64,000 bases of DNA from Membranipora membranacea (lineage: Eukaryota > Bryozoa > Gymnolaemata > Cheilostomatida > Membraniporidae), in NCBI GenBank assembly GCA_914767715.1, contig OU612065.1, positions 23,810,001-23,874,000 on the forward strand. Reading direction: 5' to 3'. The notes under the pieces were generated by a model. It did not search any database. It had not been told where the DNA came from and saw nothing but the letters and a program-made list of their open reading frames with translations. The position numbers were made by a program, and so were the translations under genes. Shown piece by piece: positions 1 through 11,900 of the stretch; position 1 is the stretch's first letter, and every line of letters begins with the position of its first letter.

Positions 1-308
1 CAAAATCTTTCAGCGCAAACTCCCCTCTTTGAGGGCTTTAGCTTTGAGTGTAGAGATAAAAAGCATGTAGAGTGCTTTCTTTTGGCAGTTTTCTGGTACT
101 TACCTTTTGATTATTATCGTTGTGACGCTATTGGTAGACCATGGAACATTTGTTCCTGCTGCTGGTGTGTGTTCAGATTATCATCATTTGCATAACCTTT
201 TTTTAAATATCAGTTTAAAAGCAACATAATATATCTCCATAGGCATCAACCTACAGTTCACATACTAAAAAACGGTACTCATTGTTTCACATATCAAAAA
301 TTACTCCC

Positions 309-370
309 CTGGTTCAGTAGACATTTATAGAGGGCTGCCTAGGTTCAAATCTCCATAGTTTTGTTTTTTA
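309..370 (+). other. possible tRNA-derived fragment (SINE-like)
   Basis: A stretch resembling an RNA polymerase III A box (TGGTTCAGTAGA) is followed about 30 bases later by a B-box-like GGTTCAAATC and then a T-rich run. I could not fold a full cloverleaf with a paired acceptor stem, so this is at best a degenerate tRNA or a tRNA-derived SINE head. The rest of 1-845 shows no gene. Confidence 0.2.
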
Positions 371-644
371 CTTAAAACAATTGCCCGTCTCATAAATATA
401 TGTTGCCAAGAAGCCCCGCGCTCAGTGTAAATTTCTGGCATCATTAAATATGATAACTATATATATTATATATTTCTATATATCTTTCTAAGGTGGAATA
501 ACCTGGCTGTCAAGCCAGTGATCACAATACTGGAAAAGGGCAGTATAGATGGTTCGTAGGCATTGATTTTTAAGCAGAGTAATGAGTTACCACATCAACA
601 TTATGCCAATCCAACTAAAGCAGTATTGTAACCTAAAGGAAGAC

Positions 645-663
645 TATATATATATATATATAT
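645..663. repeat. TA dinucleotide microsatellite
   Basis: An uninterrupted run of alternating T and A. Similar TA runs occur near 11360, 40763, 61217 and 63090. Confidence 0.85.
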
Positions 664-845
664 GTATGTGGATATGTATTTTATTCATATATGTATGTGG
701 ATAAAATACGAGATGTGTAATTACCGACAGTGAAAACACCTTTTCTTCAAGAACCGCAGTTCCTATGTTTTTCACGGATATGCTAAATTCTTCATCAATT
801 TTTTTTGCAATTCACTCCCAAACTCATGGTGTTGGTTGGTTCCTA

Positions 846-851
846 TTTATT
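846..851 (-). terminator. candidate poly(A) signal for NUBPL
   Basis: TTTATT on the plus strand reads AATAAA on the minus strand, about 190 bases past the NUBPL stop codon. Position and sequence fit a polyadenylation signal; no cleavage site can be proved from sequence. Confidence 0.5.
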
Positions 852-1041
852 TTGATTATAGAGTATAGATATGACTCAACTCTATAATTTATATCACCAC
901 ATGAGCTGATGCATAAATAGTCAAATGTTCAATAATTGAAAAACACCTGCAACGCAAATCTTGTAGAGAGCACATGAGAAATGAATGACATTATTGAGCT
1001 ATACAGCAACGACAGATCTATACAAAACAGTCTGAAAATCA

Positions 1042-1926
1042 TCATGTTTGGTGAAGCATTTGTTTGACAGACTCAGCAAGTTGAAAATAGCATTGGCTTA
1101 CAGCACTCTGCGGCTCTGACAAAACGATAGGGGTTCCAGCATCAGCGCCCTCTCTTATAGACTTGTTGATTGGGATATCTACTAATATCGGTAAATTAAG
1201 TTCTTTGGATAAGTGTTCAGCGCCATCATGTCCAAAAATGTCCACTTGATGTCCACATTTAGGACAAGCAAACATAGACATATTCTGCACCAAACCTAAA
1301 ACAGGTATATCCACTTTTCTGAACATCTCTGCCCCTTTTCTTGCATCTATCAATGATATATCTTGAGGTGTTGTCACAATTATAGCTCCATCTACATGAA
1401 TATTTTGAGATATCGAAAGCTGTGTATCACCAGTACCAGGAGGCATGTCAACTACTAAATAATCAAGAGGTCCCCAGCGGACTTTGCGCGTCAGTTGCTG
1501 AATAGCTGACATCACCATCAATCCTCGCCACACTATTGGGCTGTCTTTATCTACCAGAAATCCCATGGACATACACTTTATACCATAATTCATCAATGGT
1601 AGCATCAAATTCTGGTCATTTAGTTCAGGTGAGTCATCAAGATTCATCATGGTTGGAAGAGAAGGCCCATATACATCTGCATCCATAAGTCCGACTTTAC
1701 TGGAATTGTCTGCCCCTTTGAGAGCTACAGCTAGGTTGACGGCAGTTGTTGATTTCCCCACACCTCCTTTGCCAGATGCTACAAGAATCACACGATCTAC
1801 ACCAGCAATAGGGAACTTCTTAGGTAAGGGTGGCGATTGCCTTGTAGTTGATGAGGCACGAGCTATGACTTCACCGAACATAAACTGTCTGTGCAGCAAG
1901 CTTCTTAATCCAAACTGAAGAGCCAT
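1042..1926 (-). CDS. NUBPL: iron-sulfur protein NUBPL (IND1), mitochondrial P-loop ATPase
   Basis: A single uninterrupted 294-residue frame of the Mrp/NBP35 ATPase family. Residues 1-40 are basic and Ser/Arg/Leu-rich, as expected of a mitochondrial targeting peptide. The deviant Walker [11 protein letters not shown] lies at 51-60, a Walker B-like region [13 protein letters not shown] at about 155-167, and the Fe-S-binding CPKC at 221-224. Length is close to human NUBPL (319). Known members deliver 4Fe-4S clusters to respiratory complex I in the mitochondrial matrix. The start is the first ATG of the frame and opens directly into the targeting peptide. Human NUBPL has many introns whereas this copy has none, although every other gene here is intron-rich; a retrocopy that became functional or replaced the parent is possible. 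No frame damage is seen. SSR2 starts 2.36 kb away in the opposite direction. Confidence 0.95.
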   Translation of the reverse strand: MALQFGLRSLLHRQFMFGEVIARASSTTRQSPPLPKKFPIAGVDRVILVASGKGGVGKSTTAVNLAVALKGADNSSKVGLMDADVYGPSLPTMMNLDDSPELNDQNLMLPLMNYGIKCMSMGFLVDKDSPIVWRGLMVMSAIQQLTRKVRWGPLDYLVVDMPPGTGDTQLSISQNIHVDGAIIVTTPQDISLIDARKGAEMFRKVDIPVLGLVQNMSMFACPKCGHQVDIFGHDGAEHLSKELNLPILVDIPINKSIREGADAGTPIVLSEPQSAVSQCYFQLAESVKQMLHQT

Positions 1927-4289
1927 GATATCACGATGTCAATCTACAGCAGAGTCATACCAAACATAGAGCCCGGATTAACATCGATGGAGTTAGGACT
2001 GGCCATCAAACACAATTGATGTAAAGGATTATGAATGTAGCCATCCACGTACCATTTTGGCCATGATAATTCGTAACAAGCCAATAATAAAAATCATAAT
2101 AATATTTGTTGGCTCATTTTGATAGTCAGAAGGGAATTTATCTTCAATTTAGATTATCTGTTGACTTTGAGACGGATTACTCAATTTATGATAGTGTGTA
2201 TATTTTATACATTAAAATATCAAAAGTATGCCTTTCTATAATAGAAGGTCTACCGCAGAACCTTAGCCTTAAATGTATATGCTTGACTACCTGTATTGCT
2301 CCTTTAATTAAGGGAACACAATATAAGAGCATCACAGGCAAGTATATTCTAGTCGAGTTCCACCCGTTTGCAGTACTTCTTGGCTCAGTCGTTCTTTGTC
2401 TCGAAACTTCAAAACAACCAGTCTGCTGACTTTGAAAGATATCGGTTTGGACAAGTTGAAATGATAATGGGACTGAAACATAGGGGTGAAATTTGATCAC
2501 TATATTCTGTGTGATTTGCCGAGCTCTGTGGGGCTTACTGCAAATACGAGCAATGCGGGAAAAGATTACAGCAAGCATAGGTTGTACCGCTAAATATAAC
2601 TCAGATCAACCTTCAACAGCTGATATGCTTGGTCGCCCTAACCACTCTTATTCAACTTAGTTGAGGGGGATGGAGGAAATTTCCCACCCATACTTAGAAA
2701 TATGGTCAGCAGCCAACCATGGCAACATCTCTGCTGGGCAGCTCACATGCAGCAAGGGCTTTCAATCCACATAGCAAAATCAACCAAGGTTAAACACTGA
2801 ACTTGAAAAGCTATAACAACATTACAATGCTTGGTTCTAAGCTTAGACAATGCTTGCAAGTCTGAGGTTATTATGCCTATATTGGCATGGCACTTGCTAG
2901 CCTGTCTTGACAAGCTTGTCAAGACAGGCTAGGTTAGGTAGGTCCTTGCAATCATCAATCAATTCAATGATGAGGAGAGTGATTTCACTTTTATACACAA
3001 CAAGATATATTATATGTCATATATGATACACAGAATGCAGTGTATTGGTATCTCTTAATCACTGAGTAGGAGCTTGCAAAGGTATGGTGTAGGGGTAGAC
3101 ACTGAAATGGCCTTGGGAGGTGGTATTCATGTTCTGGATATTATTTTGAAGGCAAAATACAAAGAGTTGAAAGTGGAATTGCTGCAGTAGTCTAAAAATC
3201 TCATTTGGGAAAACTTTGCTTACCATATGTGAGTAATTCGAATTTTGTTAATAAGTCCCTTTATTTTTTTCTTCAAATCATATCATCAAAAGAGATCTTG
3301 ATAAATATTCAAATTTTTAAATGTAAATTCTAGCTATTAAATATAAATATTTATTTTATTTAATTTTTCGAAATTTTACTCAGGCAAACCGGATTTAACC
3401 ACGACTGCAAAACAAATTTGCCAACTGGAAAGAGAAAGTGTATGAGAAAACCCACTCCAGAGTCATTCATTCCCTTTTTCATCCTTTAGCTGGTGAGTAC
3501 TATGTATATAAGTGGCTACCCCATACAGTTTTTTGCTTCTATGGATAAGCTCAACGGCGCAGTTACTCCTTGTTGTCATGTATGTGCTGTATTCACTGCT
3601 GTTGTAAGTAGTACCTAGCTAGAGAAGCACAGAAGAAGAGAGAGAGGAGTACACCTACCTAGCTAGAACAGGACTGGCATTACTGATTTCATTACCAATA
3701 AACCATCCACTTCTATGAGGACTCATGCTATTATAAAAGCGACACTGACTTACTTATTGGAACTTAGTTTGCACTGCCTAGATTGAGTGTCAAAAGTCAA
3801 GCCAATGATTGGGGCTGATATCTAATTAAAGGCTTTACTAACTAATAATACTTACTACTATTAGTCTAATAATATTATATTAGTATAGAACTATTACTCA
3901 CTGTAAATAGTATACAAATTTATAAAGACTTACTTGTACTGATATACTAGCTACTAGTGAATTGGCTTACCTAGGCAAAATACAATATTTTTAATTGTAT
4001 TCTCCTCCATAATCATATAAGCCGCCTTCATCCATTGTTTGTCCTACTAGCCTACTACCTATCAAGCCCGGTGTTTTCCACTCTCTCTGTAAACACCTTT
4101 AAAATACTGTATGCGGAGATGAATGGAGTATCCCAATCATCACAATAAGCCTTGTTATCTTCCAACTCCTCATTCAGAAAGTCCTAATGACAATCTCTGC
4201 AATTTGTAGAAAACAACAGGGGAAATATTACCCATAGGTGTAGTTAACATATCATATCAAGATATTTTGTTTTACTTTGCAGTTACAAT
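1927..4289. other. divergent spacer between NUBPL and SSR2
   Basis: No supportable coding region. It must hold the upstream regions of both genes, which diverge from here. It contains a 36-bp perfect palindrome (2897-2932). Short frames at 2106-2578 overlap on both strands, lack similarity I recognise and are treated as chance. Confidence 0.6.
2897..2932. repeat. 36-bp perfect palindrome
   Basis: Each half is 18 bases (CTAGCCTGTCTTGACAAG and its exact reverse complement) with no loop, centred on a HindIII-type AAGCTT. It lies in the NUBPL-SSR2 spacer. No flanking target duplication was seen. Confidence 0.95.
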
Positions 4290-5493
4290 ATGTACAAAGT
4301 AGCTCTTCTATGCTTGTTGGCCTTTGTGCCATTCATTGCTGCTGAGGATGAGGCCACAGCTAATCTGTTGGTGTCCAAAGTAGTTTTGAACAAATACCTT
4401 GTCCAAGGCAAAGATCTCACAATAGAGTATAATATCTACAATGTCGGAGACGGGTAAGTTGTTTCAAAACATCTTATATTAGTAATGCCACTCCATACTT
4501 CTGTAATGACTACCCTTGCTTCTTTATACATTTATATTTTTGCTTTAAATGCTTGGCTTCTTTGAATGGCATAAACTGTCCCCACATAACTGACAACATA
4601 GAACAACTATGTAGTAACAAGTAGTAACAAATATGTGGTTTGCAATGCATTGTTCCTACTTCTAGCGCTGCCTACCAAGTTATGCTCCGTGACGCTACAT
4701 TCCCACCAAGCGATTTCCAGCCAATCAGCGGTATGGCTGAGGTGAAGTGGGATAAGATCCCTGCTGGTGAGAATGTTACCCACGCTATGGTTGTTATGCC
4801 AATGAGACCTGGATACTTCAACTTCACATCTGCAGATGTCACATACAAGACATCAGAAAATGCACAAGAATCACAGGTGTGTAGTTATGATACACATAGA
4901 TACATCCTGTCAGCTGTTCTTGATTTTTGAAATAAAACAAAAATAAACACGCATCAGATTGCTTGTTAGTATAGTGAAAATATCATACTATACTGTTCCC
5001 TACCTCGAAACTCTTGGTCCAAACCTATTATATACTTTTATTGTGCTCTCATATCAATATTCATGTTTATTCATGCTCCTAGGTTGGTTATTCATCAGCA
5101 CCAGGAGAGGGCGGTATTGTCAGTCTAGTCGACTACGAGAGAGTATTCAGCCCACATGTGGTAAGTTTGCTGTCCTTTAAATAGGTAGCCTATATCGATC
5201 AATGTGCGTAAAACATTTTGTTCTTTGATGTGATCAAGCTAATATGAATTATGGATCGCATTCTCCTGATAAATTTTGTTAACTCATAAAACCTACCAAC
5301 CACATGTCACTCTAAGACTTGATATTGTTGTATAATTATTATTGCCATACATTGCAGCTGAATATCTTTCTCTATCTGTTTTCAGGCTGACTGGGCTGTA
5401 TTCGCCCTGATGACCGTCCCAACTCTAGCTTTCCCATACTTCCTGTGGTTCCAAAGTCACAGCAAATACCTCCCAAAAGCAAAACGAAGCTAA
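4290..5493 (+). CDS. SSR2: translocon-associated protein subunit beta (TRAP-beta)
   Basis: Four exons: 4290-4453, 4666-4876, 5083-5160, 5386-5493, giving 186 residues (human SSR2: 183). All junctions are GT-AG and the frame is continuous. The protein opens with a hydrophobic signal peptide (about residues 1-17, MYKVALLCLLAFVPFIA). A luminal domain follows with the family's FPPSDF and GYFNFTSA blocks and N-glycosylation sequons (NVT, NFT), then a C-terminal membrane segment (about 155-175) and a short basic cytosolic tail. TRAP is a single-pass ER complex beside the Sec61 channel that helps signal sequences insert. The gene is tail to tail with THNSL1, with 496 bp between stop codons. The ATG was chosen because it is the only one giving the signal peptide, and it follows a T-rich AG that could be a 5'UTR splice acceptor. 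Confidence 0.96.
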
Positions 5494-5648
5494 ACCATCT
5501 ATATGCCTTTACTTAGTCAAATTATTCAAATTGTACATTGTAATATTTGTAGCAATTTTCAATTTTATTTACATTATACAGAATGATGCTCTGTACGTTT
5601 AGCTGATAACAATAATACTGAGAGAGCTTTTAGATCAGTAGAGTGATC

Positions 5649-5654
5649 AATAAA
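5649..5654 (+). terminator. poly(A) signal for SSR2
   Basis: AATAAA about 155 bases after the SSR2 stop codon. The 5494-5989 spacer between the convergent SSR2 and THNSL1 genes otherwise holds only their 3' ends. A reverse-strand AATAAA (plus strand TTTATT at 5564-5569) could serve THNSL1, which would make the two transcripts overlap. Confidence 0.6.
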
Positions 5655-5989
5655 ACATGAAAATCCCGTAATACTTTGAATAGGATATTCTTACTGATTC
5701 AATATGATGACCATCGCTTAATCTTTTTATAAAAAAAAACATTCCAACAAATCTTTAACAATGTATCTGCTGGCCCCTATGCAATGGTCATATTGAGCAA
5801 AAGATAATTACTAGTCACACTTGAGCAAAGTTAATTGCAACAAAATCCACTGCTGTGGCCACTTGGATTCATCTCGTGCAAATACATACACAAGTAAAGC
5901 CTCAATTTTATCAAACTCCGTGCCGTGTCCAAGGTACCCAATCTAGATTTTCAATGATATGGGTTGGGGTAAAGGCCCTAGCAAGTGGT

Positions 5990-8900
5990 TCAAGGCTTCT
6001 TTGTAGCACGTCTCTCATCATAGTAATCATTGATGAAAGTCTCAATATGATCTCTGATTGTTTCTTGATTAGGGTTCTGTATCTGCAAAAAAATAATTCA
6101 ATATAGAGAGTTAAGACAGTGAGAGCGTATGAATGTAATATGTTCAAATGTTTTTATGACTTGTGCAAGCTTCACAGGCATAATATAATGCTGAAATAAT
6201 GCGCTGCTGGCAGCCTTACCACTTTGTGTGGACGAACATTACTGACATCCTTGAGGAGATTCTTATGTTTTGACGGGTTCTCTGTAAGTTTAAGCGCCTT
6301 GTTCATCAGTTCTACAGGATCATTAGTGTATGTCTCCGACTGCAGACCTAGTGATTTCAGTATCCCATCAGCAAACTTTGAATAATGAGCAGTGGCTGAG
6401 ATTACCAGCGGAACATCAGCACCCAGTGAATGTCTGTCAGCAACAGTTTTTGCAACAGCAGTATGGGGGTCTATAAGATAGCCTGTAATGATAGGAAAAT
6501 ACTGTTTAGTCAGTGCATTACATTCCTTATGAGTGTGGGACTAATTTCAATCAAACTACATGAATACACGCTGCAATTTGCTGTAGGAATTTCATTTGAA
6601 ACTCAACTGATCACCATCAATGTCAAGATTTCAAAACATAACTTGTGATATTGCTGGGGAGCATACAATACCTGTGCGCTTGAAGACTTCTTTGATAGTA
6701 TCCTTGCTCTCTTCATCTGTACACCAGTCAGCACTAAAATCCTGCTGCATCTTTCGGAATAGCTGTAACATGCAGCATTAATATAGAGGTTTTAATTCTC
6801 ATGTCATCCCTTAAATATCAAAAGTCAGCAACGTGGTAAGATTTTTTGGGATCAATCTTTGTTGCTGATGATTTTGCGATACGGTCCGAAATGAGACATT
6901 GACAATTATCACATGTGGCCAGACAACCAACAACTTGAAGGATGAAGATGATATATGAAAACAGAAGGAAACTTTTTGGCTTGATGAATTGACCACCCAA
7001 ATATAAACAAAATTACTGTCATAATGAGAACAAACCTCAGAATCCTTTTTAATTGCAAACTTTCCAGTCTCTTCTAGAGTTTTGAAGAGATGAGCCATTA
7101 GGCTGTAGTCATTGCCTGAAGCTGTGTAGAGATATCTCTCCAGGTTAGAAGACCTTAGAATGTCTATAGCTGGCGATAGAGTGGTCATCAACTACAGTGA
7201 GATATGTCAATACTTGATCATCTCACAGTCACAAATAAATCAATTTGCACAAGCAAACAATTATTTGGTTATGATATGTTAGCAACGTAAAGATCATGGT
7301 TTTTTGAAGTTGTCTTCTTTAATTTTTCAGACTATCTAGTGTCTATTAATATTATCTTTCGTGATACAGAATATAACAGATTTTCCACATCTACATTCAC
7401 TTACAGTTCTATATCCAATGTCGTATTCTCCCGTTTTGAAGAACTCTGAGAGCACATTGTTGCTGTTGGAAGCAATAGTCATGTTTCTGATGGGTATACC
7501 CATTTGCTACAAAAGAGACAGTATTGAATGTTAGCGGCTTAGTGCTAACTTGATCAACAGAAACAGAACCCAAATAAAGAAAGTTGAGGCTTAATTGATA
7601 CGATTAATTGGTACGAAACATTTTCTAGAAACATCAAATTCTATTTATGGAGAGTGCATATCAACAAAAGGGTGGAGTTTTCTTTGTATTATTTCATGGA
7701 TTAAGACTATCACAAATGTAATATGTATCGCATGTTTACTCGATGATTTATCCTGCAGTGAGACAGAACATAACAACTGTTCCAAGGTTTTACCAAGCAC
7801 ACGGCCATATCTTGTAATAGCTTGTAAATTCAATAATGAGAGATGCCTAACTCTGACGATGGAAAATAGATTCTTTTGACATTGAGAGCCTTATCAAAAT
7901 CGGAGATAAAATTCATTATTACCGGCTTGTGGAAATAACTTTGCTTGGACGAGGGTATCATACCTTAGCATAGTAAGCACCCAGAATATTGCCAAAGTTA
8001 CCAGTTGGTACACATATATCTATTTTATCTCCAAGCTTTATATGACCATCTCGGACCATTACGAGGTATGACCAGGCGTGGTATACGACCTGAGGAAGCA
8101 GTCTAGCAAAGTTAATCGAGTTTGCAGCACTAAAAAAGAGAACAACAATGTTTGTATTTTTTCAGATAAATAAATGGAAGACTTTGGGGCTCAGCTAATA
8201 TAAGTTAAACACAAAATTATAACCTGGAAGTAATATTGATATATTATTTTTGATATTGAAAATATACATAACGATAAAGTGTAAAATCCTATACAATAAT
8301 TTCACCTTTTCTAAAAATCATTACCAATTTAACTCCAATGGCAAACGAAGTTTGTTTGTGACGTCATGGATCATAAGTTTGTTACCATTACTCTGCGTTA
8401 CCACCATATGATTGGCCTACAGGCCTAACTCTATTCATACCTTATCCCATATCCTAGTCCGATTCTCATTTTCTCCTCATATTTATGATCCATGAAGATA
8501 TCCTTTATGGCGGTCTGGCAGTAGTCAAAATCTCCTTTCACACCTGTAAGAATAGAGGTCTTTCAGAGGCTGAATTTTCATGGGAAATACATAACCTTGA
8601 CTTTTCATGGCTAACATGACTATTTTGACATCATTTCTATCATTAGCTGCATTTATCAGAGAACTTTGCACTTACAAGCAGCTTGATACCATAGGCAAAT
8701 CAGGATCGATTCGAGAATTTGAAAAAAAATGGGACAGACATGTGAAGTATATATACGTAATAGAGCATGTATCTTGGCGGAAACTCATTGGAGTACAGTA
8801 GCTATGAAACAAGCTACAGAAATGTCCACCTCCATTAACGGGGAACATATGACAAGTTAATTGAACATTCCTCACCAATTGAAATTGCCCTTGGACCGTC

Positions 8901-11900
8901 GAATGAGGTTAGTTGGGCTTTTTGAATAGAGCTGACACCGTCTTCAGGGAAGAGCACCACAACATCTGAATTGTCTGCAAAATAAAGAAAACTTAATAAT
9001 CATCTCGAACCTATGCGTTTAACGTTACTGTTGTAGAAATTTAATTATTAGCCGCGTTCTATTTGAGCTGAATTACATTAAGCAAAGTAAAATCTTTCTG
9101 TGGTTTTTTTCCCACTTTATGTTTGTTAAACCAAGTCACATTAGGGACTCCGATAGCAATATGATGGCTTTATTCAAATTGTTGCCAGATATAATTACGG
9201 TGGTAAAATAATTTGCACTCACAACAAAATATTAAAATATTTTTAACAACTCACCAGTGTGTCTCGAGAATGCATTCATCACAGCGCCTCCTGTATCACC
9301 TGATGTGGCTACCAATATCAGAGATCTACATAATACAAATTAACCATTCTCTCATCATTGAACAATATGAAACTTCAGAATTATCTTCCATCCTATCTGA
9401 CAGATTTATTTACAAACACCTTTCGTAATTTAATTGTTAGATTTTGTCAAAATTGGCAAACTTTGCACAAATTCTACACAGCTTCTGGGTAATATAACGT
9501 ACAAAAACTTTTATATTAATAATAATCGATGGGATATCATCCTGAAAATGCCCATAATTTTTAAGTTACTGACTTAAAATCTAAATTGTCAGATGTCGTT
9601 TGTCATATATATTGCTGTAGATGTCATATCAAAACTGATAATAACCTGTCATATATATCACAGAGTAAGGATATATCCTTACTCTGTGATAATATCTTTC
9701 TCAAACCACACACCTGACACCAGTCTTCATCCTTTTGACAGCATAATCAAATAATCTGGCAGTCAGTTGCATTGGGATATCTTTGAATGATGCTGTAGGG
9801 CCATGAAATAGCTCAAGCAAGTACTGATTGTTCTCCAGGGGCACAATTGGAGCAATATCCTTATGACTGAAGTTCTCATGAGTGTATGCCAAGTCGATCA
9901 GTGTTCGCAACTCCTAAAATATAATCAACAAGTGGGTAAACATCATTAGCTATATACATAGTATTATATAATATATAATGAATCTATGTTTATATATGTG
10001 AAGTCCATGACAAACAACTGTGCAAATATGGTACTCATGTAATATATTATGGTATCTCTCAAACTCTATTAATGGACACTAACAACACAGCTAGTTAGGT
10101 GAGGATTTTATGGCGCTTCGATTTTATGCTGCTTCGGACACACTCAGTTTCTGATAGGGAAGCACAACAAAGCTGCACACAATGGTCTGAGTATTTGGCC
10201 ATAGAAAACTGTGAAGCTGCCAATTTATTTCGACTGGATTGTTACCATTGGCTACATATCAGTCTCTCAATATAAATTTCCCCTTTCAGACTCCGGCTAT
10301 TACCTTGGCATATTCGTTAATAATAGGCATTTTCAATTCGCCGCGCGAGAAATTGGCATGACGTACCTTATGGTTGACTTCGGAAGGTGGAATCCATTGT
10401 TCCAGTATTTTTAGAGCACAGTCAGTATAAGGCTTATCGACCAGCCTCTCCCACTGCCCGATACTCATGTGTGGAATCTCTGTACTACTTACATAAAGTC
10501 CTCTATCAGGGGCCAAACCCTGAACAGTTACATCCAGAAATGTGTCAAACTTTGAGTTTGATCTTGTTGAGCGGAAACCTGCAAATAGATACAGAATGTG
10601 ATGAAATACATCATGGTATAGCCTTTCAGTGGCATAACAGTAGTTATTCCTATTTTTATGAAAATTTTATAAATAAATATTTCGTTATGAATAACCATTG
10701 TTTCCCGTGGTTGGTGTTATAAGGCAAAGCAGTCTGGCTATGACAAAAAAATATAACCGGAATAATCTATTCATACTAATACTGTTTTTTTTTTACAAGA
10801 ACTGACAGAACAGAATACATAAGCTAACATATTAGAGCAACACATTACCTGTACAAAATCCTGATACCAACAAGAATCGTCAAGAGTGAATTCCACACAT
10901 CAAAATTTCAGGTTGTCAAATCGAGTCAGGAATAAATGAGGGATTCCACTGTTAGTACAAATGAAGGAATGAATGAGAGGGAGAGGGATCAGGTAGGAAA
11001 ATCCTTGTCGCAACTGAAATCTCACTATTACAACATTTTTGTACCATTATGACTTGGCCTAGAATGCTACGCATAGAGAATATTCTCAATCACAATCCAT
11101 TTAAAAATGATTTAACGACAATTGATAGCTAAGTATCAAATGGCCAGCAGTCAGGTTACGCCATTTCCAGGATGTGTGTGTGGGATGCCTCACCTTTCTT
11201 CGGCCCCCATCTCTTGAGGAGTTTTGTGATCCTTTTGGCTGTTGCCTCTACTGACTCATTTCTTGGACAGATTACTCTAATATCATAGTGCCTCTCGTAA
11301 AACTGCTGTCTATATGAGAGGATGGTATCCATACCAATACCTGCAGAATAGAAAGAATATTATATATATATATATATAATACATATTAAATGGCCTGAAT
11401 AGAAAATTCTGCTGACAGGAAATTGCCACACTGACACATAGCCACACTTCCTTTTATTCTTACTTAAAATGGGGACAAGAACTGAATTCAATCATGTTGA
11501 AACTAACAGGTGCAATGCTGAAAACAAAATCTCTATCAGAGAAAACGAAAGGACAAATTTATATTTTATTTTCAAAGTCAATGCCAGTCACGGTATGGCA
11601 CTCTATTGTATATTGTGTCTCCGGAACTTTATGTTAAAAAAGGGAAGGGTTTTAAAATAAACAATTAATGACCAAAATTTCCATTTACACAGTAAGTTAT
11701 GCATGGTGAAGGCTAGGTCCATTGTCTATGAAACTCCTTGGTCAATGGCTAGGTCACAGTTTAGTATCCCACAGTTTCACAGTACATGTATGAACCAAAT
11801 TGGTACATTACACTATAAGTAAACTGCTGAGTTCATTGATAATTGCACAACCCTTGATTAATTCTATCCCTATATATTTATCACAGTTCTACTAGCCCTG

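Noticed and set aside
2106-2578. Overlapping frames on both strands (107 and 130 residues)
   Set aside because: Low-complexity context, opposite strands open over the same bases, no recognisable domain.
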